Source: Scatophagus argus (Eukaryota > Chordata > Actinopteri > Scatophagidae). Taken from it: 64,000 nt of DNA. Positions 49,601 through 60,900 of the stretch are shown here, piece after piece. Within the stretch, counting starts at the first letter, position 1. Each line of letters starts with the position of its first letter. Location: contig NC_058513.1 in NCBI RefSeq assembly GCF_020382885.2, positions 11,433,641-11,497,640 on the forward strand. Direction: 5' to 3'. The notes beneath the pieces were generated by a model. It did not search any database. It had not been told where the DNA came from and was given only the letters and a program-made list of their open reading frames with translations. The translations under genes and the position numbers were made by a program.

Positions 49601-49828
49601 CAACACATGAACGAGGAGTGCCACTGTAAATATTTGTTCTTCTCACAGAGTGCTTGTTTTCGGGCCCAACTACACATGCAAAATGTCACATGTGCTCCAA
49701 ATGTGCAGTGTCCTGCTGGGCCTGAATCATCCCTGAATGCTATAACCGCATAGTCGCCACCTGAAACAGTTGAGTCAGTCAGTCGGTCAGTCTGTGGTGT
49801 CATACAGTACAGTCAGTCTGGCTGGCGG
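46647..49828. other. Convergent intergenic region, B30.2 gene / CASP7
   Basis: It contains the 3' UTRs of two convergent genes. Plus-strand AATAAA signals at 47419-47424 and 47442-47447 suit the B30.2 gene. A minus-strand candidate for CASP7 (TTTATT at 48302-48307) is 1.5 kb from its stop and uncertain. The rest is AT-rich, and no further gene or named repeat was recognised. Confidence 0.55.
47419..47447 (+). terminator. Paired polyadenylation signals of the B30.2 gene
   Basis: Two AATAAA hexamers (47419-47424, 47442-47447) lie about 775-800 nt after the stop codon. They are the first canonical pair on this strand and imply a 3' UTR of roughly 0.8 kb. Support is positional. Confidence 0.5.
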
Positions 49829-52800
49829 TCAGTTGAAATACAGTTCTTTCGTAAGCATAGAGACCACACAGGGAATCTGCTTCTTCTCGCTGAAGCGTGG
49901 GTCTTCAGACCAGGACTCGAAGCTGGTGGCCACCATGTAGTTGACTCGAGTCAGGATCTGCATAATCTCCAGCTGCTTGCCAAACTCGTTAAGGACGTTG
50001 CATAGCGCCTGGACAAACCAGGAGCCACGCCCAGGGTTCCTCCATGAGTAATACCCTGAAAAATGAGAATGAGTCAGCACGTAGATTCACTGTCTGCTCA
50101 CTGATATGTCCAGCACAGGTATGCTACAGATACCCGAAGCAATTTCTCTTTCGTTCATTTCATTCGTGTACATATATACTTTAAAATGAAATTTCAGTTC
50201 GATGGTGTGGTTTACCTGGTACAGTGGAGTAGGCAAATAGGAAATCTGCCTCTACAGGGATCTTATGTCTTGGATTAGCATCTGTCTCCAAAGTCTCGTT
50301 CGGAGGACCCGAATCTGTCTGTATACCATCGTCAAATTCAGAACCCCGACAAGCCTGGTGAAGTAAATGAAATGACATTTCATTGTGATCCTGAGTAGCT
50401 TTCTCAACGATGACCTGGTGAAGCAATTAAGAATTAACTGTTTTTAAAAGCTGAGATGGGCAAAATTTTACACAATAACTATCACCTATCTGTGGGGAGC
50501 TACTGAAAGCCATTTTAATCTGTCTTCTAGGACAAAAACAACTATTAATGTTACATTATTTTCACCATCAAAACCCAGGTTGATCATTTGAGCCAAAAAG
50601 GGTGTGTGTATATATATATATATATAAATTAATTAACAACTACAACACTCATGTAACGTAATCACCAATCATCACACCATCATTTATAGATGAAAGTCTT
50701 CAGAACTTCGTACCTGGATGAAGAACAGTTTTGGCTTTCCAACTAAGCTTTTGCACATGTCCCCTCTGAACAATGAGGTCATGGTCTTGATGGGCATGGC
50801 TCCGTCTGTTCCGTAGATCATACCCTCCTCACCGTGGCTTAGCAGGATACAGGCGAAACACGAGCTGTCACTATGGTCTTCCTCCGAGGCTGACCCATAC
50901 ACACACAAACAAACACTCAACTCTTAGCTCGGCTCAGGCCTCATTAACCTTCCAAATTAGTGAATAATAACAGAAACGTAATGGTCCAGTCTGGAGTTGG
51001 TTTAGCCCGTTATTCGCCCATAAAGATTCTTGACAAACTTAATTTTGAGTAACTGAGAAAGCTGCTCCCTGCTAAGTATCTTAAAATGCTACAGTATGAG
51101 CTATATAGGAGAATATATAGCTTCTAGTTTCCTTGGAGGAATACAACAACACTATGCCACTCAGCATACTGCTTGACCCAAACACACAGCAGTATTCATC
51201 CGTTCAGGGCTGTGAATGAGACAATTCCACAGCACATTGCCTATAATCACATGATTCTGTGAGTTAAGGAGGGTTGGAGGAAAAACATAATCTGCAACAC
51301 AAACCTGCGGATTCAACTTCATGTCTATTAGATTTTAAAATTTCTTGTAAAACAATGGAAAATTGTGGCCTTTATTGTAGAATAAGGTCGAGGGGTCACC
51401 AAAATAACTAAGCTTCATCCAAAGGGGACCATGGATAGCCATACCAAATTTCATGGATCTACTCTGCAGCTGTAAATGTATCTTGCCTTGCACACAGTGT
51501 TGAATTTAGATTTGACTTGTACATTTTGTAATGAGATGTGGCCGGTAGACATCCAAATTCCACCATCAGTGACATCAAAAGCTTTGGACAAACTGGTGTC
51601 CACTTCAGCAGGTTTTATATAAACGCTATTACAGCAACGCCACCTACTGGCACGTTTACAATCACAACAGAATTTTACAACCTTCATGAAAAAAGGATTA
51701 ATTGCAAGACTGTTGAATCAGACTGCATTAGTTTTGGAGTAATGGGCACCAGTTTCTGATTTTTATTTTTTCCTCACTGTGTGACTATTTACTACTTTTA
51801 AAACATTACGCGTTTGCAGTGATCCATAAATAAAGTAGACTGATTGATTTACTTTTTTTCCCATGCTTAACCAGCTTCACCAAATCTCTGCGGTAACCTT
51901 AGCAAGTATGGCGTTTCCAAAGGGCTTCTCTATATATTTTTAGTCCAACACTAACATTTTTTGAGCACAAACCCAGAAAGAAAATGGACTCAGCGACTCA
52001 CCCTCTCTCAGGAGACGCTCCATCTTCTCACATGTCTGATCATTGTAGATGAAGACATCAAAGCCCAGGCTTTTGAAGCATTTGAACAGCTCACCAGCAT
52101 CTCGGTCTGTGCCATTGCGTACATTCATCCCTGTTAAGACAGTCTGCTTAGAACACGCTCATATGCCACAATATGGAGCAAAAATTAAGTAGGTATATAA
52201 TGTGTTTGAAACGAGTGTACGTGTACCTGTCTTCTCATCAAAGTTTTTGTTGTTGATGATAATACACTTTCCCACTCGCTGGTGGCTCATCTTATACTGG
52301 AATGTTGGTGAAACAATTCTGTAATGGCTTTCAGAAGAGTAGTCCTGCTCCCGCGTCTGGCCATCCTTATTCTTCTTACTAAAAGAGTCAGAACCAGAAT
52401 TAGAAATTAGGAAAGTTAGCATGTCATGGCAGCATCGCTAAAAATTAAAACTTATCAATATAATATTTTTTTTATTACCAATCAAAAGCTAGGAATCACC
52501 TGCCAAGAGAGCTTGATTCAGTACAGTCAGATGGTTGAACTCTATGTTTCTGAATGGTCGTCATGCTTTTAGGTTGCATGAAGTCCTCTTTAAAAACACA
52601 TATTATGTATGACGGGTTTGCAAAAAAAATAATGTTTTGTACACGGAGAACAAAACTCTGTATAATGGATCGACCAGTGTGACAAATGAAAGGACAGAAA
52701 GACACATAAGATAAAACTAAGACACCTCAGAGCAATAGTTAACTTTTGAATGGTTAAGCATACAGCACAGACATGTCACATCCATATCATTATTCCTACA

Positions 52801-55800
52801 TTACTCTTTTTTTAGACCTTACACATCAAACTAAAAAACCAAAAAACACAGCAAACATATTAGTAAGAACAGTACTAGGAATGAAAATGACAATGACTGT
52901 AAGAATTAGACTAGATTAAAAAAACCAATCTTAAGCTTTTTGATGCTGTTAGAAAAAAATCTGCTTCTCATCAATGAAACCCATAAGCGCAGTTAAAACC
53001 TCCATAATATTAACTCTTACTTTACAAGGCAGCATCTTGCAAGTGAGTTTTCAATAAAATATTCTTGAATCTCACAGAATGTGACGGTATCTTTAAAGCC
53101 AAAATGTTTCAGTACATAAGTAAACATCAGGACTTCCAATGCAAGGAAAACTCACACTGAACTGAAAACACTTACTCAGAAATCAAAGAGTACATACATT
53201 GTCAAATAAGGCATTAAGGTCACAGCCAAATTTGGTCGCAGTAATCCACCGCTGGGTTAAAGAAATAACTAGAACATTTTTGCTTAGCGCAGATATCAAA
53301 AAATCATAACCACATCAATGTAGATTGAGCGACAGGAAATCTTCCACGAGTGGCGAATCTCACAGACCTGTCATATTTCCATTCTTCAAAAGATCCATCC
53401 AGATAGCTAAGCCAACAGTGGCCCATTGGGCGCTCAGAAAATCCAGGCTTGTTCCAGAAGAGCCTCGTCATCAAGTTACTCAAGCATAGAAACAATACAC
53501 AGCAATGCGCACCAACAATCTCATGCGCATACAGCCCAGCAGGCAGCCCAACCATATTCTGATAAACATGTGATCCAGAACTTTTTGGAGCCCCCCTCCC
53601 ACCTCCAAATTGCGCTAACATATTGTACCAAACAACTGTGCGAGGGTGGGCAAAGAGCTGCAACTCTGTTTTGCTGTTGGCTGGGCATGGCAGAAAGAGG
53701 AGCAGGTCGGAGGACGGTGAAGAGGAGTACGAGGCGGTTTTGTCAGTCTTACCTGGGTTCGTCATTAAGCGCTACGCCACTCTGCATCTGAAATGCGTTG
53801 GTTTTGTCTTGTTTCTTTTTTCCCCCCAAAAAAAGTGTGTTTCTCCAAAACTGACAGCTTAATTTTTGGCTGTGTGCTAGGATACTGACATGCTCTCTGT
53901 ACTGGATGGACACCTGACTGGGCCAGCAGGTGCTGAGGACAGGGGCGGCGCACTGTGAGCCCCCTGAGTCAGCAGCCTCGCCACCACACCAGCGCTTTCT
54001 AAAGGCCTATTCACACATGGCCCCTGCGCCTCGTTCCCTGCTGAGGTCAGACAGGGCAACAAGTTGTTCCTCTGCTGACAGGCACAGAATCCATCTTTAC
54101 CAGCATACATGCTGTGAGTGCTTGATCGCCTCAACTTCAGAGCTGGATGCACAAGAAGGGGTGCAATTACAGAGAAAATCTTTATTTTCAGAAAATCGCT
54201 TTATTAAACCAGTTCAAGAACCACAAAGAACTATCATTACCCTCTTTACGATATGACTGTCCAGACAACAATGCATGACTTAGACAGCATCATTTAATCA
54301 GTTGTTTGGTCATGCCTTCTTCAAATGAAAAGACATCCAAGTACTGTAAATAAGTTGGTATCAGTTTTTTGTCATGCTCCTAAAGTGGCAGAAAACATAA
54401 TTTACAGCAGATTACGCTATGTCAACTTTTGTTTTTGCTCAACAAGCACTTTTGTCTGTTTAAGTTGTAACATATAAGATGCTTCTTTTGTTGTTTTATT
54501 GTTTTGAAGATAAAAAATAAGGGAAAAATGTTCCACATTGGAGCGGCACGGTGGTGCAGTGGTTAGCACTGTCGCCTCATAGCAAGAGGGTTCCAGGTTC
54601 GAATCCCAGTCTGGGCCCTTCTATGTGGAGTTTGCGTGTTCTCCCTGTGCCTGCTTGGTTTTTCTCCGGGTACTCCAGCTTCCTCCCACAATACCAAAAA
54701 CATGCACATTAGGTTAATTGGCTACTCTAAATTGCCCCTAGGTGTGAGTGTGTGGTTGTTTGTCTTTGTGTGTTGGCCCTGTGATTGACTTGTGACCAGT
54801 CCAGGGTGTACCCCGCCTCTCGCCCGTAGTCAGCTGGGATAGGCTCCAGCTCCCCCGCAACCCTGACGGATAAGTGGTGTAGAAAATGGATGGATGGATG
54901 GATGTTCCACATTGCACATGACAGTTTGGGGTAAAAATTTCAAGCACACAGGCTTTGTGTTTGATTAGCAGTGTCTGGGAGAAAAATAACTGAACGATGT
55001 TCTCCCACTACAAAGGTTAAGAGCGCCACCTTGTGCGTCAGACTGTAATAAGCGGAGGCTACTTCCTCATGTCAGTGTCATACTTTTAAAATACAAAGTG
55101 AGACAAAGGACACTGTCACTGTCACTCTATGATATCAAACCAAATTCACACATCCAGAATTTCACCCTCTGCTGAGCAGTCTAATTTGAGCAGCCGCTTG
55201 AGGGCTGACATCAGTCCCAAAATTGAGATAAGATTGCCTTCCTGCGCCTTGCCCCATTACACTAATTATACAATTCAAAACTGGGTTGCTGTGTCAAATC
55301 AAGTGTATACCTTTTATCTTTTTAAAAGTGTGGACTAGTTGAGGCTTAAGAGGAACCAAAGCCACCTTTATGGAGAAAGAACTGTCAGTCTTACTGATAG
55401 TGCCCAGATTTGTGAACCTTTTTCATCTTTTCTCATTGTATGATGTAACTGCCACAATAGTTTCTAAGTTGTTGCTACAATAGAGAAAATGGGGACAGGG
55501 ATGAAAATGGGGACAAAAGGCCTGTCACTGAGAGAAACGGTTAATACCGAAGGACAAGCCGAAGCCATGCATAAACATAACAGCACAGGGAAAGATTCAG
55601 TAGAGAACCACATTTTGAAGGCAGAGGAGGAGAAATGGAAGTGCAGCTGCAAAACAGCCACATCATGTGAATCTAGCAAGGCCACGGTCTACTCAATACT
55701 ACACAAATGAGTCAGACAACAAGCAGTCACCAGCAACATATCAGCAGCTAAAATCAACACAAATCAGGGCACAGAAAATTGTTTCATAATATTGATATTA

Positions 55801-56153
55801 TTTTGCTGGAACTCTTTTAACTCTTATTTAAACAAATCAAATTCCCATGCACAGATTGGTGATGGAATAATAATGAAAGTAAAACAGTAGCCAGAGTACA
55901 CACAGTCTACCAAAGTGAATCTGAAGTGAATTAAACCCCCTATGACCCAAACTATGCGAGTTTTCCCTCATGGCTGTTGCCTGTGGCTTCAGTCGTCAGA
56001 TAAAGTGAATACAGTGGGGGAGAAAAAGAGTCACCTCCCAAACAGCAGAAATCTCCCTTTGCGGTCAGGTTTGGCGTCTGTTTCATCTCCGGCATGCCTC
56101 CATTCTTCACCTTCACCTCCAGGTTCATTCGGCTGAGCAGGTTTTCCAGCCAT
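49829..56153 (-). CDS. casp7: Caspase-7, executioner caspase (6 coding exons)
   Basis: Coding exons (minus): 56153-56035, 52378-52227, 52130-52002, 50889-50714, 50354-50216, 50055-49829; 313 aa (human 303). It cleaves cellular proteins after DEVD-type aspartates during apoptosis. Catalytic His152 is in LLSHGEEG and Cys194 in QACRG, the latter at an exon start. The large/small subunit site is IQTD206-S207. N-terminal prodomain removal is predicted after DETD26. Substrate-pocket blocks VRNGTD, FFIQ and [13 protein letters not shown] are present. The ATG follows the acceptor AG immediately, so a 5' non-coding exon must lie upstream. Alignment offset from human is a constant +8 through the catalytic core. 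The divergent neighbour NRAP is also adjacent in human. The N-terminal basic patch is KKNK rather than KKKK. Confidence 0.96.
50601..50626. repeat. GT/TA dinucleotide tract
   Basis: GGTGTGTGTA followed by about eight TA units in CASP7 intron sequence between exons 4 and 5. It is a simple repeat with no other feature. Confidence 0.9.
51380..51480. repeat. Degenerate dispersed repeat, copy B
   Basis: In the CASP7 intron between exons 3 and 4. It contains GAGGGGTCACCAAAATAACT, CATCCAAAGGGGACCATGG and ATACCAAATTTCATGG. The order and wording resemble the 1455-1635 copy and an old fish interspersed repeat. It may extend to about 51770. The class is unknown. Confidence 0.35.
54541..54901 (+). repeat. 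tRNA-derived SINE, copy 2, full length with target duplication
   Basis: The head GAGCGGCACGGTGGTGCAGTGG (A-box) and GGTTCGAATCC (B-box) form the Pol III promoter. The body reads through GGTTTTTCTCCGGGTACTCC, AATTGGCTACTCTAAATTGC and AGTCAGCTGGGATAGGCTCC to a tail of ATGGATGG units. The 13-mer ATGTTCCACATTG occurs exactly at 54528-54540 and again at 54902-54914, a perfect target-site duplication. It is in CASP7 intron 1, antisense to the gene. Confidence 0.95.
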
Positions 56154-57931
56154 CTGCACTTAGAAAACACAATACTGAATTTTAACTAAGTTTGTTGCTC
56201 ACTATGAAAACAACTCTTGCTGCTATGGCGAACATTGTTACTGTAACAGCAACTGCGCTTCATTTCCTTATTTTCCATCGCTGCCATAACGTCAACACTG
56301 TTCAGTTATTCAAACGGGTTTAAAAAAAACCCACTCTAAACAAACAAATACCTTACTTAGCTTCAAATTACCACATAGTTTAAACTTTTGTTAAGTTATT
56401 AACATTACACCCTACTTACTAGCAAGCTGAATGACTCACTAGCACATAGGCAAAAACCCCTGAGCGAAAACTTAAGGGCGGATAAGCTAGCTTGAACTTA
56501 CACTGTATAATATCGTCTAATGTACTATGTTAGCTTGGCGTTTACACAAAAGTTTACTGCGGCTTGTTTCTCCGAAGTTTTCACAGAGTTCCTATTCCGT
56601 GGAGAATTTGAGAAAGCGAAAGCACGTTCAGATTGTCTCTGAGGTGCGTAATTACGTATGAGGCGTGCGTAACTCAGGTCTGCTCCGTTTCATATTCATG
56701 TTAACATGCTAAGACCAGTAACTGTCAGCTTAGACATTACATCACGGTAGTAATTAGAATAGACAAATGAAACCAATACAAATGTAAAATTAAAATGATA
56801 ATTATGTGAATATTAAAGGGGAGAGTATGGTCATTATTCAGTGTTGGCTCATTAACACAAAGTCTCTAAAGAGTTAGACAAGTTTATTTGCTTTAGGTGT
56901 GACAGGGTTATTACCCACCTATGTAACCAAATCATTATAATATTCTTAGAAATTAAATTTATCATAATTAGATAAACGTGAACAATGACATGTACACATT
57001 ATCACAACATTAGTGTGAGCAGACTGTATAATGCACATAAAATATATTATATAATATTAATTAATAATAATTAATAAATATTATTCCAGCTTTATTTGCA
57101 TCAGTCACTCTTATGGATCTGAAAGTGCTGTGCCACACAAAACAAACAGAAAAAAACAAAAACAAAAAGATGAATTCACAGTGCATTTCAAGGTACAAAA
57201 TGTTGAAGGTTTTTATGATGATGAGACTGTACGATTAAAAACAAGACAGGCTCTTCTTTCGGGTTAATATGGTTTTGATCTCGAGGAACTTTTGAGGGAT
57301 TTCATTCCAATTTTTTTTGAATGCCAAACCGGACCTGTTTGCTTGTATTTTTGTATTTTCTTCTCATATGTCCATATTTCTTCCTGGTAACTTTTTCTTT
57401 CCATTTTTGAAAATATAGTGAGAGCTGAAAATCAAATAATATATCACATACAATTAAATTCTCAGTATATGTGCACATTCTTAGCTCATGAAGCTAGCAA
57501 GACTAGTATAAAAGTATTATATAGCGTGTTATGCTTTTATGTCTTCGTGTCATAGCAAGATGCCTGAAGTTGACCCAGTTGTCCAACTGGGGATCATTAC
57601 ACATATGCAGTGACATCTGAACTCTCAGTCTCTCTCTCTTCCTGCAGACAGACAGCTGGTCTCAGCCAGTCCTCTAGTATGATACATGGAAAGGGGTTGG
57701 TCGATCATGGGACGTGGTGTCAAGTAAGAGACAGCTTCAAAGTTTGGTCAGTCAGAGCTAAGTTTGCCACCAGCAGAGACACACTATCACAACTGTCCTG
57801 GAGTCACTGCCAGTTCTTCCGCTAAACAGTAAACTGCCTGCCTGCCCTGACTTGTATTTTTGGCCAGTATTTCACATTAGTCCACTTCTTCTGCTATTTT
57901 TCCTGAAGGTTTTTTGGGAGAAGTGTTCATC
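56154..57931. promoter_or_regulatory. Divergent CASP7/NRAP upstream region
   Basis: It separates the CASP7 and NRAP start codons and must contain 5' non-coding exons and promoters. CASP7 certainly has an upstream non-coding exon, because a splice acceptor abuts its ATG. A possible NRAP 5' non-coding exon ends at a GT(AAG) donor near 57723, with a CAGCTG E-box at 57653-57658 (the kind bound by myogenic bHLH factors). These are inferences. No repeats were recognised. Confidence 0.45.
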
Positions 57932-60900
57932 ATGCAGTCCTGTGCCAGGTGTGGGTTTGTGGTCTACCCAGCTGAGAAGATAAACTGCATTGACCAGGTA
58001 ACACAGAAATACGGTGATCCTGTCTACTAATGTTTTTAATCTAATGCTTCTGCTAATGTTTTTAATCTTGAAAACCCATTTCAAAATATTTTAAGTGGCA
58101 GTAAAGGTAACAACAAAGTCAGCGTAAGGCACAAACTTTCAAAGGAACTGAGGCAGTGGATTTTATATTTTACATTTTTACTTCATTTGTGGAAGGGTAG
58201 AATTGCAGGTAAAATGAGGCATTTGTGGACGTTTTATCATAACACTTTAACCTCAGTTCCATGAGATTTACCACAAATAAACATGGCAACATTTAAACTA
58301 TTCAAATTATTATTCTACTGACTGCAACACATGACTCAGTTTGCAATGAGGTGAATTTAATGAAATGAAGTATAAGCAGTTTAAAAATACAAAAAGCATA
58401 TATAAAATGACATCCTTCTTCAGGTAAAGTTTTTAATACGCTTTAGATCTGTGCACATGTTTGATATAAAACAAGTAACAATGCATTCCTGCAGAACAAA
58501 ATTAACCTAACACGTTTTAGTGATCAGTGCAACATCCTTGTGGCTCTCTGATTCCTTGTGAGACAGAAAATAAGACATGTACAGTTTAAGACTCACATTA
58601 AAGCTATATTTGAGAACAAGTCAGTGAGTTCAGTTTTGAAGCTCATGCTCGGATTGCTGTTGTTATTTTGGGCCTTAATCTGTCGTTAGAAATGACTTCC
58701 AAGATTTAAACAATTTCTGTCTCCACATGATTGACTAGACTGAACCTATGCATTGAGAGCTCAGTTTGAATTAATGTGGTTTGTCTTTTTCCTCCATCAG
58801 AACTGGCATAAAGCATGCTTTCACTGTGATGTCTGTAAGATGGTGCTCACTGCCAACAACTTTGTCAGCCACAAGAAGAGGCCATACTGCTCTGTGTAAG
58901 TACCAGGCACCAGATGATAAAACTATAATAGAGCACAACCCCAAGACCTGAATTGAAAATACATTTTTTTATGGGCTTCTTTGGTGTTGCAATTCGCTTC
59001 CGTAAAAAAATAAAATTTAGAACATTTTGATATCTCATCCCTCCAGTCATAACCCACGGAACAACACGTTCACGAGCGTCTACGAGACCCCCATCAATAT
59101 CAATGCAAAGAAGCAAAGCAAGGCGAGCAGTGAGGTAAGATCACGCAAAAACACACAAGCACAAGCACGCAAGACAAAATACTTTGGCCTCGATCTGAGT
59201 CAGAGTGAATTGGTGACAGGCTGCCGAAAGTCACCGTCTATGTGATGAGTGAAGTGATCATCTGTCATGAGTTTTGTCATGACTGGATTTGTTATTCATA
59301 GTTATCAGTGTGTTGATTTAGATCATCTTTAAAAGGATCAACGTCTGTATTACAACTTAATTTAAACAAACCAAAATCTGTTAAGTGTATACAACTATAA
59401 AACTCATCTGGCACAGCTATATTTGCGCACTGGCACACACAAAACCACTGACGTTTCCATTACTGAGAAGGCTCCCTCTTTAATGAGCAGAAGAGGGAGA
59501 AAAGGTGGAAGGCTGCTCTGAGTCCATGATGATGGCAGTGGTGAGGAATGGAGAGTGCTGCTCAGGTTATTTCTGTTCATGTGACAGAGGCGAAAGCCGC
59601 CCCCCCCCACTGCTTAGCCCACTTTATGCTTCAGGGGGTTAAAATTATACATGGGGAAAAACAGCCACACATCCCTTCCTCTCCTCTGCCCCCATCACCT
59701 GTTCCTGCCTGTCTGCGTCTGTCTATGTCTATGAGTTCATGCACTGCTCTTATGCTTATATTAGCAGTGAGCTAGCAAGCTCATCAGCTACTGCTATATG
59801 CCCCTGGAGAGCTATGGGACTTAACTTGTTGATATTTGAGATGACGGTTGGCCTCGGACCACAATCAGTGACCCTCAACTTTGACTTTTTAATTGGATCC
59901 TGTTTTTAGTGATTTTTTTTTAATAGATATTTGTGTATTTGTATTTATACGAATCATTTAGTTTTGATAAAGTTTTGATAGTGAAATGTGATACATGTTG
60001 TTGCATACATGATGTTTCTTGTTAGCCCTTTAGCGATGGTGCTCCAGAGACATAACATCTTAAGCCCTGCAACATAGTCATTCTAATATTAGTTTTGAAC
60101 ATGTTTATTAGCAAAGTGCTCAATGTTTCATCACTCAGTGACTCCATTCTGGATATTTCCTGGCAGTTCCAGCTTTGTCTTGATTGGAACATCTCAGTTA
60201 TTAATAACAGCCCTCTAATAGTATCCCTCCATCTTTAATTATGTGTGCTCAGGTTGTCCAGCTTAAAGTTGACAGTATAAGAATAGAATCATATTCGGTT
60301 CTGTGGCTCTGAAGTCAGGATATTATCAGACTTTTTTTTCCTGGTTGATTTAATGCATCCATCTACCAAAGTGGATGCTTTAATCTCATATGTAGTGTGT
60401 GCATGTGCAAATGTGCGCTGGCCTTGGCTTAATGCTTGTTGCTTATGTGCACTTGTAGCTGAAGTATCGCAACGATGGCGAGCACTTTTTGTCCACCTTC
60501 CACCATGACATGAGATCCATGGAGCTGGAGAAGGCTCGTCTAGCCAATCAGACGGTCGGCCAGGTGAGCTCCTGGAAGAACTGGCCATTGCACCCAGTTA
60601 AAGGGAGTTCCAGCCCAAATTCTGATCTGTCCTGATTTTTTTTTTGTTGTTTTGTTTTGCATGTCTTTAACATATAAAGCAAACAATTCTAGTTTTCTAC
60701 TTTTTTGTTCCAAGAACAAAACAAATTATTAATGTTAAGGTTTATTTATATTGGATGTGGAACGTGTTGAAAACCATTATTTCACTGATGTGACAGATTT
60801 ATAACACTAATTTCCACTTATTACACGTTACATATCTTCATAGAGACTGAGTAAAGCAGAGAAGACGTATTTAACAAGGGCTTAAGGCATGAATATTAAA

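Noticed and set aside
52496-52705. Open frame that could be an extra CASP7 exon (EDFMQPKSM... SSSLG followed by a GT)
   Set aside because: The exon at 56153-56035 ends in phase 2 and joins directly to 52378-52227, giving FGSKKNKDG, which matches caspase-7. Including this segment breaks the frame and has no family similarity.
53304-54256. Several overlapping open frames of 80-150 codons in CASP7 intron 1
   Set aside because: No recognisable domain, overlapping on both strands, and no consistent splice sites. The region is somewhat GC-richer, which lengthens chance frames.
54541-54620. tRNA gene suggested by A and B boxes
   Set aside because: It is the head of a 361-bp SINE with a target-site duplication. 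The sequence cannot fold as a complete tRNA with a normal anticodon arm.
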